Origin: SLRI01 sp964576715
GTDB lineage: Bacteria; Pseudomonadota; Alphaproteobacteria; Geminicoccales; Geminicoccaceae
Reading direction: 5' to 3'
Assembly (NCBI GenBank): GCA_964576715.1
Contig: CAZNWE010000013.1
Coordinates: 1-63,369 of the forward strand
Length of the DNA stretch: 63,369 nt
Below, piece after piece: positions 42,890 to 52,007 of the stretch. Positions within the stretch are counted from its first letter, which is position 1; each line of letters starts with the position of its first letter. The notes beneath the pieces were generated by a model. It was not told the origin of the DNA. It worked only from the letters and a program-made list of their open reading frames with translations, and made no database searches. The position numbers and the translations under genes were made by a program.

Positions 42890-43981
42890 GTGATCATGGA
42901 AAAGCTGTTCGGCGAGTTCGTCGACGTCATCGAATGGACGGACCGGTCGACCGACACGCTGGCCTGGCGCTTCGAGCGCTACAACAACGAGATCAAGTTC
43001 GGTGCGAAGCTCACCGTGCGCGAGGGGCAGGCGGCGGTCTTCGTCAACGAGGGCGAGATCGCCGATGTCTTCACCCCCGGCATGTACGAGCTCCGAACCG
43101 CCAACCTGCCGATCCTCTCGACACTCCAGGGCTGGAGCCATGGTTTCGAGAGCCCGTTCAAGGCGGAGGTCTATTTCTTCAGCATGCGGCGGTTCTCCGA
43201 CCTCAAATGGGGGACCCGCAACCCGGCGATGCTGCGCGACGCCGAATTCGGCCCGGTCCGGCTCAGAGCTTTCGGCACCTACGAGATCAGGATCGCCGAT
43301 CCGGCCGTGCTGCTCCGCGAGGTGGTCGGCACGGATGGTCACTTCACCCTGGACGAGATCACCGACCAGCTCCGTAACCTGATCGTCGCCCGCTTCGCCA
43401 CCATTCTCGGCAGCTCCGGGATCCCGGTCCTCGATCTCGCCGCCAACTACGACCAGCTCGGCCAGTTCGTGCACGGCCGGATCGCCCCCGAGTTCGCCAA
43501 TTACGGCCTCGAGCTCACCAAGCTCCTGGTCGAGAACGTCTCCCTGCCGCCCGAGGTCGAGGCGGCGCTGGATCGTCGCACCTCGATGGGGGTGATCGGC
43601 GACTTGCGCAAGTACACCCAGTTCCAGGCCGCAGAAGCCATGCGCGCGGCTGCCTCGAACCCGGCCGATGGCGGGGCCGCCACCGGCATCGGGCTCGGCA
43701 TGGGCATGGCGATGGCCAAGCAGTTCGCCGAATCGATGGGCGGCCCGGCGCCAGCGGCGCCGCCGCCGATCCCGCGCGCCCGCGCCTTCTTCGTCGCCCG
43801 TGGCGGCCAGCCCGAGGGGCCCTTCGAGGTCGCGGCGCTCGGCCAGCAGCGCAGCGCCGGCGGGCTGGGGCCCGACGATCTGGTCTGGGCCGAGGGCATG
43901 GCCGGCTGGGAGAAGGCCGCCACGGTCAGCGATCTCGCCAGCCTGTTCCCGCCGGCACCGCCGCCGATCCCCGGCAGCTGA
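42890..43981 (+). CDS. SPFH-domain protein with C-terminal GYF-like domain (YdjI-like)
   Basis: This 363-aa protein has two parts. Residues 1-270 form an SPFH (stomatin/prohibitin-like) domain similar to Bacillus YdjI, with the opening EKLFGEFVDVIEWTDRSTDT and LTVREGQAAVFVNEGEIADV. A Gly/Met-rich helix follows, then a C-terminal GYF_2-type domain (ARAFFVARGGQPEGPFEVAA and WAEGMAGWEKAATVSDLASL) flanked by Pro-rich runs. The start is GTG 42890 behind GGAG at 8 bases. In Bacillus, YdjI lies with a zinc-ribbon protein, as here. Confidence 0.85.
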   Translation: MIMEKLFGEFVDVIEWTDRSTDTLAWRFERYNNEIKFGAKLTVREGQAAVFVNEGEIADVFTPGMYELRTANLPILSTLQGWSHGFESPFKAEVYFFSMRRFSDLKWGTRNPAMLRDAEFGPVRLRAFGTYEIRIADPAVLLREVVGTDGHFTLDEITDQLRNLIVARFATILGSSGIPVLDLAANYDQLGQFVHGRIAPEFANYGLELTKLLVENVSLPPEVEAALDRRTSMGVIGDLRKYTQFQAAEAMRAAASNPADGGAATGIGLGMGMAMAKQFAESMGGPAPAAPPPIPRARAFFVARGGQPEGPFEVAALGQQRSAGGLGPDDLVWAEGMAGWEKAATVSDLASLFPPAPPPIPGS

Positions 43982-43991
43982 GTCATCCCGC

Positions 43992-45161
43992 ATGCCCTGG
44001 AAGATCGGGCCATGGGGGCCGCGCTCGCCCGCGACCACGGAGCAAGCGGCGCCCACGGCAGCCGTCGTCGAGCCCGAGCGCGAGGCGCAACTGGCCTGCG
44101 AGCAGTGCGGTGCGGTGCTCAGCTATGCACCGGGGACCGAGACGCTGAGCTGCGCCTATTGCGGCCATGTCAACCCGGTCCGCGTGGTCGAGACCGAGAT
44201 CGTCGAGCACAGCCTGGACCGGGCACTCGCCGACGGTCTCGGCACCGCCCCGGTCGAGGAGACCCGGACGGTCAAATGCGACTCTTGTGCTGCCGAGTTC
44301 ACCTTCGACCCCGCCACCCATGCCGGCTCCTGCCCGTTTTGTGGCCACTCGATCGTCACCGACACCGGCGTCCACCGGCAGATCAAGCCCGAGGCCCTGC
44401 TACCCTTCCTGATCACCGAGCGCGAGGCCAAGGAGCGGGTGCGGGGCTGGCTCGAAACCCTCTGGTTCGCGCCGACCAGGCTCAAGACCTATGCCCGCGA
44501 CGAGGGCCGGCTAGCTGGCGTCTACCTGCCCTACTGGACCTTCGACAGCCGCACCCGGACCCGCTATCGCGGCCGACGTGGTGACTATTACACCGTGCCG
44601 ATGCAGGTGCGGACGAAGGTCAACGGCAGGATGGTGACCCAGACCAGGCAGGTGCAGAAGGTCCGCTGGCGCGCTGCCTCGGGCGAGGTGCGGCGCTTCT
44701 TCGACGACGTGTTGGTGCTTGCCAGCCGCTCCCTGCCGACCTGGATGACCGACCGGCTCGAGCCCTGGGACCTCTTGGGCCTCAAGCCCTACACGCCGGA
44801 CTACCTCGCCGGCTTTCAGGCCGAGGCGTATCAGCTGGGGCTCGAGGAGAGCTTCGCCGTGGCCGCGAAGAAAATGCGCGAGGTGATCGCCATGGACGTC
44901 CGCCGCGACATTGGCGGCGATCTCCAGGAGATCCACCGCCTCGACATCGAGCACGACGATCGCCGCTTCAAGCATGTGCTCCTGCCCTGCTGGCTCGGCG
45001 CCTATCTCTTCGGCGGCAAGAGCTACCACCTTTGCGTCAACGCGCGGACCGGTGCGGTACAGGGCGAGCGGCCCTATAGCTGGATCAAGATAGCCCTGGC
45101 GGTCATCGCCGGGCTGATTGTTGCCGCGGTCGTCCTTGCCATCCTCGCCCAGTCGCAATGA
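43992..45161 (+). CDS. Zinc-ribbon protein with C-terminal membrane anchor (YdjG-like)
   Basis: This 389-aa protein has two zinc ribbons: CEQCGAV...CAYCG at about 36-57 and CDSCAAE...CPFCGHS at about 92-115. A conserved domain follows, with YLPYWTFDSRTRTRYRGRRG and LPCWLGAYLFGGKSYHLCVN. A final membrane helix (KIALAVIAGLIVAAVVLAIL) ends near the C-terminus. Bacillus YdjG and related proteins share this form and neighbour SPFH genes. The gene is 10 bases after the SPFH gene and is probably the last of the xpaC-telA-SPFH-zinc-ribbon operon. Confidence 0.85.
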   Translation: MPWKIGPWGPRSPATTEQAAPTAAVVEPEREAQLACEQCGAVLSYAPGTETLSCAYCGHVNPVRVVETEIVEHSLDRALADGLGTAPVEETRTVKCDSCAAEFTFDPATHAGSCPFCGHSIVTDTGVHRQIKPEALLPFLITEREAKERVRGWLETLWFAPTRLKTYARDEGRLAGVYLPYWTFDSRTRTRYRGRRGDYYTVPMQVRTKVNGRMVTQTRQVQKVRWRAASGEVRRFFDDVLVLASRSLPTWMTDRLEPWDLLGLKPYTPDYLAGFQAEAYQLGLEESFAVAAKKMREVIAMDVRRDIGGDLQEIHRLDIEHDDRRFKHVLLPCWLGAYLFGGKSYHLCVNARTGAVQGERPYSWIKIALAVIAGLIVAAVVLAILAQSQ

Positions 45162-45279
45162 GCTTGCCGCCGTCCACCGCGGCCATCCGGCCAGCGCCTA
45201 GCGCGATCCCGCGTCGTCGGCGCTGCGGGCGAGTTGAACGGCGTTGCGGCGACCGTCCGACCCCGCCATATCGATCGGC

Positions 45280-45539
45280 ATGAGCACTGTGATCGACGAT
45301 ACGCATGGCTTCATCAAGCGTCTGGTCGGCGCCGGCATGCCCGTGCGGCGGGCCGAAATCCTCGCCGACGAGCACGCTCGCTTGTTGAACGGGCGTTTGG
45401 CCACCTGTTCGATCTTAGAAAATGGCGAGCGGCGCTGCAGCGTGACATGGCACAGCTCAAAACGGGCATCCCGCAATGGGGTGCCGGCATGCTGGTCGCC
45501 CAGGCCGCGATCATCGCGAGCCTCTTCAAATTGCTATAG
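45280..45539 (+). pseudogene. Frameshifted small coiled-coil protein (DUF1640/CCDC90-like)
   Basis: The first part reads MSTVIDDTHGFIKRLVGAGM and then PVRRAEILADEHARLLNGRLAT. The natural continuation (LRKWRAALQRDMAQLKTGIP and GAGMLVAQAAIIASLFKLL) lies in another frame, ending at TAG 45537-45539. The break is near 45400-45415. Joined, they give about 85 residues: helical N-terminus, short coil and C-terminal membrane helix, as in bacterial DUF1640-like proteins. Either a mutation or a sequencing/assembly error is possible. Its end overlaps the stop of the antiporter gene on the other strand by 6 bases. Confidence 0.7.
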
Positions 45540-46490
45540 CGCCCCCCAGGCCAGGATCCCGATATAGAGGACATAGAACCCGAGCAGCAGCGCACCCTCG
45601 CGCCGCGACACGATCCAGCCGCTGACCGCGAACCAGAGCATCAAGACGGTCGCCGCCAACATCACCCAGATGTCGAACTCGATGATCTCGTGCGGCACGT
45701 CGAGCGGGTGCACGGCCGCGGTTATGCCGAGAATGCCGAAGGTGTTGTAGATATTGGAGCCAAGGATGTTGCCGAGGGCCACATCGCCGTGCTTCTTGAC
45801 CGCGGCGATGATCGCGGTCACCAACTCCGGCAGCGAGGTGCCGACCGCCACCACGGTGAGCCCGATCACCGCCTCGGAGATCGCGAAAGTGGTGGCGAGC
45901 GCGATCGCCCCTTCGACCAGGAGCTTCGCCCCGTAGATGGTGAGCCCGATGCCGCCGATGGCGAAGAGCAGGGCCAGCGGCAAGGGCATCGGCACTGCGG
46001 TGGTCTGCAACGCCGCCTCGGCCTCGTACACCGCGGCCGCCTCGTCCGGGCTGCGGCTCTCCTTGACATAAGTGAAGACGATGTAGGTCAGGAGGGCGGC
46101 GACGAGCGCGAGCCCGGTCCACCGGTCGAGATGGCCGACCATCACCACAGCCGCTAGCAGCAACGCACTGAGGGCCACCACCGACCCGTCGCGAATGAAT
46201 GCCTTGCGCTCGCAGACGATCGGCCGCAGCAGGGCACCGATGCCGAGGATGAGGAGGATGTTGGCGATGTTGGAGCCGACCACGTTGCCGACCGCGATAC
46301 CGGGCGATCCGGCGAATGCCGCCTGCAGGGACGTGACGAGCTCCGGGCTCGAGGTGCCGAAGCCGACCAGGACGATGCCGATGAAGAGCGGCGACAGGCC
46401 GAGTCGCGTCGCCGTGGCCACGGCACCCCGCACCAGGGCTTCGCCACCGAGGACCAGCAGGGCGAACCCTGCCACGAGCGACACCACCAT
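45534..46490 (-). CDS. Calcium/sodium antiporter (CaCA family, YrbG-like)
   Basis: This 318-aa membrane protein has the two inverted alpha repeats of the Ca2+/cation antiporter family: GFGTSSPELVTSLQAAFAGS in the first half and AVGTSLPELVTAIIAAVKKH in the second, each followed by GN(V/I)(V/L)GSNI. About ten helices are expected. It probably exports Ca2+ in exchange for Na+ or H+. ATG 46490 is chosen where the first helix begins (MVVSLVAGFALLVLGGEALV); an ORF up to 46613 would add a non-membrane leader. It is divergent from the TSUP gene. Confidence 0.92.
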   Translation of the reverse strand: MVVSLVAGFALLVLGGEALVRGAVATATRLGLSPLFIGIVLVGFGTSSPELVTSLQAAFAGSPGIAVGNVVGSNIANILLILGIGALLRPIVCERKAFIRDGSVVALSALLLAAVVMVGHLDRWTGLALVAALLTYIVFTYVKESRSPDEAAAVYEAEAALQTTAVPMPLPLALLFAIGGIGLTIYGAKLLVEGAIALATTFAISEAVIGLTVVAVGTSLPELVTAIIAAVKKHGDVALGNILGSNIYNTFGILGITAAVHPLDVPHEIIEFDIWVMLAATVLMLWFAVSGWIVSRREGALLLGFYVLYIGILAWGAL

Positions 46491-46594
46491 CAACCAGGCT
46501 CCCGAACGGATGGCCGCAAAGCCGCGCCGGTATAGAGGATAAGCCGAAGGTGCACAGCAGAACTCTTGGCCACCGCCGGCGGCGCGGTTGAGCC

Positions 46595-47338
46595 ATGTGG
46601 CAGGCCGACACACTCGTCCTTGTGACCCTCACCTTCCTCGGCGCCGGCCTCGTCAAGGGGGTCGTCGGTCTCGGCCTGCCGACCATCGTCCTCGGCCTGC
46701 TTACCGTGCCGCTCGGCATCACCCAGGCGATCGCCGTGCTTCTGGTGCCGTCCTTGGTCACCAATGCGGTGCAGGGTTTCTCGGGCCCGAAGCCGCTCGC
46801 CACCTGCCGGCGCTTCTGGCCGCTTCTGCTCGCCGCCTCGCTCGGCATCCTGGTCGGCACCGGGGCCCTGGCGCGCAGCACCGGCAGTGGCCCCGCCGTG
46901 GCCCTGGGCGTGCTCATCGCCTTGCATGGCGCGATCAGCCTCTTGGCCCCGCCGCTGCCCCATCCCGGTCACCACGAGCGCTGGCTGTCGCCCGCCGCCG
47001 GACTGCTCAACGGGCTGATCACCGGGTTCACCGGCTCGGCCATCCTGCCGGGCGTGCTCTATTTCCAGTCGCTCGGGCTCGACAAGGAGCGGCTGGTGCA
47101 GGGCATGGGCCTCCTGTTCTGCATCTCGACCGCCGTCTTGATGCTGGCCTTCACCCGCCATCGCCTGCTGACGGCGGAACTGGCCCTGTTCTCCACGCTC
47201 GCCCTCGCCCCGGCCCTGCTCGGCCTTTGGCTGGGTGCCCGGATCCGCCGGCGGATCGCCGAGGAGCGCTTTCGCCGCCTGTTGTTCATCGCGCTGATCG
47301 TCCTCGGTGCCGGCATCGTCTGGCGCACGACCGGTTGA
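46595..47338 (+). CDS. TSUP (TauE/SafE) family transporter
   Basis: This 247-aa membrane protein of the sulfite-exporter TauE/SafE family has two similar halves with about 7-8 helices. Segments include FLGAGLVKGVVGLGLPTIVL at the N-terminus and LLNGLITGFTGSAILPGVLY at the start of the second half, both with the family's GxxxGxG motifs. These proteins move small anions such as sulfite, sulfoacetate or organosulfonates. Substrate is unknown. ATG 46595 is 105 bases from the divergent antiporter start. Confidence 0.9.
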   Translation: MWQADTLVLVTLTFLGAGLVKGVVGLGLPTIVLGLLTVPLGITQAIAVLLVPSLVTNAVQGFSGPKPLATCRRFWPLLLAASLGILVGTGALARSTGSGPAVALGVLIALHGAISLLAPPLPHPGHHERWLSPAAGLLNGLITGFTGSAILPGVLYFQSLGLDKERLVQGMGLLFCISTAVLMLAFTRHRLLTAELALFSTLALAPALLGLWLGARIRRRIAEERFRRLLFIALIVLGAGIVWRTTG

Positions 47339-47383
47339 CCCAAGGCCCGACGGCGTGCGTATCAGCTGGCAAAGGAGACAGTC

Positions 47384-48208
47384 ATGCGATGCAGCAAGCG
47401 CGGCGGCCGCACCTATACCGCCGCTCTCGTTACCGGTGCCTCGAGCGGCATCGGCGATGCCTTCGCCCGAGCCTTGCCGGACGAGACCGATCTCGTGCTG
47501 ACCGGCCGCGACCGCGAGGCGCTCGGCGCTCTCGCCACCGAGCTGATGCGCGACGGCCGGCGGATCGAGGTCGTCCAGGCCGACCTCGCCACCGAGGCTG
47601 GGGCGGCGGAGGTGATCGAGGCAGCCGATGCGTTCGGCATCGATCTCTTGATCAACAATGCCGGGCTCGGGCGGTTCGGGTCGCATCTTGCGAATCCGGC
47701 CGAGGCCGAGGCACTGACCGTCAGGGTCAACGCCGAGGCCACGACACGGCTGTGCCGCGGCCTCCTGCCCGGCATGCTGGCCCGGGCGCGCAGTGCGCGA
47801 AGCCGGGCCGGGCTGGTCAACATCGCGAGCACCGTGGCCTTCGCCCCGGTGCCCCAGTTCGCCGTCTATGCCGCGAGCAAGGCCTATGTGGTGAGCTATA
47901 CCGAGGCGTTGCAGGCCGAACTCGCCCGCGAGCCGGTCGACATCGTTCTCGCCCTGCCGGGTTCGGTCGCCACAGCCTTCGGCGAGCGCGCCGGCTACCG
48001 CGGTGGCAGTCTGCCCGGTGCGATCAAGCCCGAGAAGGTTGCCGAGCGCACGCTGGCCGGGCTCGGCCGGCAGCCGGTGGTGTTCACCGACTGCCTGAGC
48101 GGCACCGGCCTCGGCCCGGTCACCACGCTGCGGGGCATCGGTGCCAAGGGCCTGGCCGCCGGGCTCGGGGTCTTCCAGAGCCTGCAGTCGATGCGCCGGC
48201 GCGCCTGA
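47384..48208 (+). CDS. Short-chain dehydrogenase/reductase
   Basis: This 274-aa classical SDR has an N-terminal Rossmann fold with the cofactor motif VTGASSGIGDAFARAL, NNAGLGRFG (the NNAG loop) and the catalytic tetrad S...YAASK (VNIAS...FAVYAASKAYVV). The C-terminal region (ALPGSVATAFGERAGYRGGS) is less conserved. Substrate unknown; the closest type is a YqjQ/DltE-like reductase. It follows the TSUP transporter by 45 bases, with a GGAGAC site. It converges on the DsbA-like gene at the very next base. Confidence 0.88.
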   Translation: MRCSKRGGRTYTAALVTGASSGIGDAFARALPDETDLVLTGRDREALGALATELMRDGRRIEVVQADLATEAGAAEVIEAADAFGIDLLINNAGLGRFGSHLANPAEAEALTVRVNAEATTRLCRGLLPGMLARARSARSRAGLVNIASTVAFAPVPQFAVYAASKAYVVSYTEALQAELAREPVDIVLALPGSVATAFGERAGYRGGSLPGAIKPEKVAERTLAGLGRQPVVFTDCLSGTGLGPVTTLRGIGAKGLAAGLGVFQSLQSMRRRA

Positions 48209-48976
48209 TCAGCCCGCGCCGGCGCGCATCTCCTCGACGAGCTGGGTCAACCGCTCGAGCGGTACCGCGCCCGGCACCACCGTTTCGCCGATGATGAAAC
48301 TCGGCGTGCCGTTGATGCCGAGGCCCTGGGCGAGGAGAATGTTGTCCTGGATGTGGTCGGCGACCGCGTCGACCTCCATGTCGCTGAGCAACTGGTCGGC
48401 ATCGAGGCCGTTGGTCTCGGCCAGCTCGCGGATCACCGCCTCGTCGATGCGATTGGCGGCCAAGAGTGCCCAGTGCATCGCCTCGTAGCCGCCCTGCCGA
48501 TGGGCGGCGAGTGCGGCGCGTGAGGCGAGGAGCGAGTCGGGACCGAGGATCGGGAACTCCTTCATGACGATTCGCAATTCCGGGTCGGCGGCGAGCAGCG
48601 CTTGCATCGGCTCGGCCATCGCCCGGCAGTAGCCGCAGCGATAGTCGAAGAATTCGACCAGGGTGACGTCGCCTTCGGGATTGCCGAGCACCGGATCGCG
48701 CGCATCGGTCTTGAGCGCCTCGTCGTCCTCGGCCAGCCGCCGGCGCTGGTCGGCCGCCGCCGTCGCCTCGCGCCGACGCTGTAGCTCCTCGATCGCCTGC
48801 ATGATGATCTCGGGCTCGCGCAGCAGGTAGTCGCGCACGATCCGTTCGACCTCGTCCCGCGGCAATTCGGTCTGCGCCAGCACGTCACCAGCCGGTGCGG
48901 CGAGCAGCACCATGCCGAGCCCGAGGCCGGCGAACCAGCACCGTGCCGTATCGATTCGGTTTTGCAGCAACGTCAT
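48209..48976 (-). CDS. DsbA-family periplasmic thiol-disulfide oxidoreductase
   Basis: This 255-aa exported thioredoxin-fold protein has a signal peptide of about 34 residues, ending VLA before QTELPRDE. A helical N-terminal extension follows, then the DsbA domain with the active site CGYC (Cys114-Cys117 in FFDYRCGYCRAM). The cis-Pro loop is NGTPSFIIGETVVPGAV. It is of the Com1/DsbD-gamma-like group rather than classic E. coli DsbA. ATG 48976 is directly preceded by GAGGAG. It probably oxidises or reduces cysteines in exported proteins. Confidence 0.9.
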   Translation of the reverse strand: MTLLQNRIDTARCWFAGLGLGMVLLAAPAGDVLAQTELPRDEVERIVRDYLLREPEIIMQAIEELQRRREATAAADQRRRLAEDDEALKTDARDPVLGNPEGDVTLVEFFDYRCGYCRAMAEPMQALLAADPELRIVMKEFPILGPDSLLASRAALAAHRQGGYEAMHWALLAANRIDEAVIRELAETNGLDADQLLSDMEVDAVADHIQDNILLAQGLGINGTPSFIIGETVVPGAVPLERLTQLVEEMRAGAG

Positions 48977-49145
48977 CTCCTCACTCGTCGGTCGGAGCGG
49001 GCATACCGCGGTTGACGCGCGGGTGCGAGTGCGTAACGCGACACATGCCCGTGATGGCGCCCGACCGGGTCCCTTTGGTGAACGGTGCGGCACGGGGCGG
49101 CAAGGCGCCGGGTCGCAGCACTGGTCGCAAGACCGCTGACCGAGC

Positions 49146-49703
49146 CTATCGGGTCATCTGGCCGGTGACGAAGTTGTACTCGGCCTCGAGCAGGTGCTCG
49201 GCACCGTCGCTGCGGCGGATCGACGAATAGAGGCCGAACGAATCGACCGGAAAGGGGGGCAGCCGAACCAGCGAATGCCGCCGCAGGTAGGTTGCGAGGC
49301 GCGGCTCGGACGGCGGTAGCCGGAACCGTGCCAAGGTCACGTGCGGCACGAACTTGCGGCTGTCCGGCGGCGCGCCGGCTGCCAGGACACATTGGGCGAC
49401 GCGTCGCCGCAAGCGGTCGAGTGCCGGATTGGCGGCGACACCGATCCAGAGCTGGCGCAGCGGCCCGCTCGGCGGGAACTGGCCGAGGCCGCGGAGCTGA
49501 ATGTCGAACGGCGCCATCGAGACGCTGGCGAGGGACTCGCCGAGCTCGTAGAAGACCGTGTGGTCGACGTCGCCGACAAAGCGCAGGGTAAGGTGGAGGT
49601 CATCGAGGTCGGTCCAGCGCGCATTGGGAAAGCCATGCATCATGTGATCCAAGGCGTCGGCGACCTCGGACGGCATGGCGATGGCGACGAACAGTCTCGG
49701 CAA
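49146..49703 (-). CDS. thpR: RNA 2',3'-cyclic phosphodiesterase
   Basis: ThpR (185 aa) belongs to the 2H phosphoesterases and opens 2',3'-cyclic phosphate ends of RNA. Both HxTx motifs are present: DDLHLTLRFVGD near residue 43 and KFVPHVTLARFRLP near residue 125. A TTG at 49703 is chosen because the domain begins there (PRLFVAIAMPSE), with AGG 4 bases upstream; an in-frame start at 49811 adds an Arg-rich leader. It is a lone gene, 209 bases from the rightward yfgM-like gene. Confidence 0.93.
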   Translation of the reverse strand: MPRLFVAIAMPSEVADALDHMMHGFPNARWTDLDDLHLTLRFVGDVDHTVFYELGESLASVSMAPFDIQLRGLGQFPPSGPLRQLWIGVAANPALDRLRRRVAQCVLAAGAPPDSRKFVPHVTLARFRLPPSEPRLATYLRRHSLVRLPPFPVDSFGLYSSIRRSDGAEHLLEAEYNFVTGQMTR

Positions 49704-49911
49704 CGTGCCTGCACCCTTCGAGAACAGCTGCCGGCCAGGGCAGTGACGGCGCCCGGGCGGCCGTTGGGCGCCGCCGCGGCGCGCCGATCGCCCGCCGGCG
49801 CGTTCCGTCAAAAAAGCGCCAGTGTTTCGGCGATCGACGTTCTCAGCGGCGCGTCGAGCGTGCTAAAGGCGCTCATCACCATTTAGCACTTCAACCGATG
49901 GGTTACGACTC

Positions 49912-50604
49912 TTGGCATCAGACGGGTTCATTCGCGAGGTCGACGAGGAACTGCAGCGCGACCGCATGGCGAAACTTTGGCGGCGGTATGGCGCACTCGT
50001 GGTCGGTGCCGTGGTCGTCGTCGTTCTCGCGACAGCCGGCAAGGTCGGCTGGGACGCCTGGCAGGCCCGCCAGCTGGAACGGCAGGGCGCCGCCTTCGCC
50101 GCAGCCGAGGCGGCGCTGGAGCGGGACGAGCCGGCGGCGGCGGCCGAACAGTTCGCCAGCCTGGCGGCGGCCGAGCGGGGTGATGTCGCGGCCGTCGCCG
50201 CACTTCGCGAGGCCGAAGCGCGGCTTCGCGCGGGCGAGGTCGAGGCCAGCATGGCCGTGTTGGACGAGCTCGCGGCCGCCTCCGGCATCGATCCTGTCCT
50301 GCGTGACTTTGCCGCCGTGAGCGCGGCGCAGCGCCGGCTCGGGATGGCCGATCCGGCCGAGCTGCGCGCCTCGCTGCAGCCGCAAATGGCGGCCGATGCG
50401 CCGTTTCGCCATTCGGCGCGCGAGATCGCCGCGCTCGCTGCGCTCGAGGCCGGCGACGAGGCGGCAGCGATCGAGGCGCTGCGCGCGCTCTTGGCCGATA
50501 GCGGCACCCCGGACGACATGCGCCGCCGCGTCGGCGAGCTGCTGGCGGCGCTCGGTGTCGACGAAGGCGCCGCCGCACCAGCCGCGAGCGTGGACGCTTC
50601 ATGA
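49912..50604 (+). CDS. YfgM-like membrane-anchored tetratricopeptide protein
   Basis: This 230-aa protein has a short cytoplasmic N-terminus (MASDGFIREVDEELQRDRMA), one membrane helix (about 27-47) and a periplasmic helical-repeat domain rich in Ala and Glu. The YfgM family is an auxiliary factor of the Sec translocon and of envelope biogenesis, and is encoded just before bamB and der, exactly as here. The start codon is TTG. The stop overlaps the bamB ATG by 4 bases. Confidence 0.85.
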   Translation: MASDGFIREVDEELQRDRMAKLWRRYGALVVGAVVVVVLATAGKVGWDAWQARQLERQGAAFAAAEAALERDEPAAAAEQFASLAAAERGDVAAVAALREAEARLRAGEVEASMAVLDELAAASGIDPVLRDFAAVSAAQRRLGMADPAELRASLQPQMAADAPFRHSAREIAALAALEAGDEAAAIEALRALLADSGTPDDMRRRVGELLAALGVDEGAAAPAASVDAS

Positions 50605-51956
50605 GCAGGCGCAACGCGATGGTGACGGTGGGACGGAGGCGCCGCCGCGGCTTGGCATTGATCGGTCTGGTTCTAGCGCTCGGCGGCTGCGGCGGCTGGC
50701 TCGGCGGCGTCGACGAGGAGCCGTTGCCCGGCGAGCGGGTGCCGATCATGCTCCTGACCGACGGCATGGCGGCTGACCCGCGGGTGGCCAATCTCAACAT
50801 CGTGTTGCCGGCACCGCAGCGCCTCGCCGACTGGCCACTGCCCGGCGGCAACGCCACCCACGCCATGCACCATCTCGCCCTGGCCGACGACCTGGCGCTG
50901 GCCTGGCGGGCCAGTATCGGGGCCGGCAGCGGCGGTGCCAGCCAGCTCCTGGCGCGCCCGGTCGTCGCCGGCGGACGGGTCTTTGCGATCGACAGCCAGG
51001 GGCAGATCACCGCCTTCGATGCCGCCGACGGGCGACGCCTCTGGCAGACGACACCGGAGAGCATGCGGACGAGCGACCGGTTGCGCTCCGGCGCCATCGC
51101 CTACGCCGAGGGCCGGCTGTTCACGACGACGGCCGGCGGCGACGTTCTGGCCCTCGACGCCGCCGATGGCGGTGAGCTCTGGCAGCGCCGGCTGTTCGCG
51201 CCGATCCGCACCGCACCGACCCCGGTCGGCGATCGCCTCCTGGTGACGACCAGCACCAACCAGACCTTCGCGCTCGACGTCCAGAGCGGTGACGTGCTCT
51301 GGCAGCACGCCGGGTTCTTCGAGCAGGCCGCCATTCTCGGCGGTGCGGCGCCGGCCGCCGATGGGCGCCTCGCCGTCGTTGCCTACTCGTCCGGCGAGGT
51401 GTTCGCGCTCGACCTCGCCGATGGCAGTCCCGTCTGGTCCGACACCGTGCTGCGCCCGCGGCGGACGCTGGCGATCGGCGCGATCAGCGATATCACCGGC
51501 AGCCCGGTGATCGACCAGGGCCGCGCGATCGTTGCCGGCAACGGTGGCGAGATGGGCGCTTTCGACCTCGCCAACGGCGCGCGCCGGTGGAGTTTGGACG
51601 TCACCTCGCGGCACACGCCCTGGGTCGCCGGTGATTTCATCTACGTGCTGACCGATCGCAACGAAGTGGTCGCCGTCGTCCGCCAAGGCGGCCTGGTCCG
51701 CTGGGTGAGCCCGCTCGAGCGGCTGCGCGACCCGGACAACCCGGAATCGACCCGCATCTTCTGGGCCGGCCCGGTGCTCGCCGGCGATCGGTTGATCCTC
51801 GCGGGCTCGACCAGCGAGGCGATCAGCCTGTCGCCCTACACCGGCGAGATCCTCGGTCGCCTGCGGTTGCCGGGGCCGGTGTCCTTGCCTCCTGTCGTGG
51901 CCGATGGCACGCTCTATCTGCTCACCACGAACGGTGAGCTCCTCGCCTACCGCTAG
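50601..51956 (+). CDS. bamB: Outer membrane assembly lipoprotein BamB
   Basis: BamB (451 aa) is an eight-bladed PQQ-like beta-propeller that helps the BAM complex insert beta-barrel proteins. The N-terminus is a lipoprotein signal with the lipobox LGGC (Cys30 in VLALGGCGG). Repeats such as VAGGRVFAIDSQGQITAFDA, GDVLALDAADGGELWQRRLF and TFALDVQSGDVLWQHAGFFE show the typical Trp/Asp blade motifs. It overlaps the yfgM-like gene by 4 bases and is followed by der after 51 bases, the classic arrangement. Confidence 0.95.
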   Translation: MSRRNAMVTVGRRRRRGLALIGLVLALGGCGGWLGGVDEEPLPGERVPIMLLTDGMAADPRVANLNIVLPAPQRLADWPLPGGNATHAMHHLALADDLALAWRASIGAGSGGASQLLARPVVAGGRVFAIDSQGQITAFDAADGRRLWQTTPESMRTSDRLRSGAIAYAEGRLFTTTAGGDVLALDAADGGELWQRRLFAPIRTAPTPVGDRLLVTTSTNQTFALDVQSGDVLWQHAGFFEQAAILGGAAPAADGRLAVVAYSSGEVFALDLADGSPVWSDTVLRPRRTLAIGAISDITGSPVIDQGRAIVAGNGGEMGAFDLANGARRWSLDVTSRHTPWVAGDFIYVLTDRNEVVAVVRQGGLVRWVSPLERLRDPDNPESTRIFWAGPVLAGDRLILAGSTSEAISLSPYTGEILGRLRLPGPVSLPPVVADGTLYLLTTNGELLAYR

Positions 51957-52007
51957 CCGTGCCCGACTAGCCGAGCCCGCGCCCCAGCGCATCGCCGCAG
52001 AGCGTCA

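Noticed and set aside
45390..45430. Programmed ribosomal frameshift in the DUF1640-like gene
   Set aside because: There is no slippery heptamer or downstream pseudoknot that I can see; mutation or sequence error is simpler.
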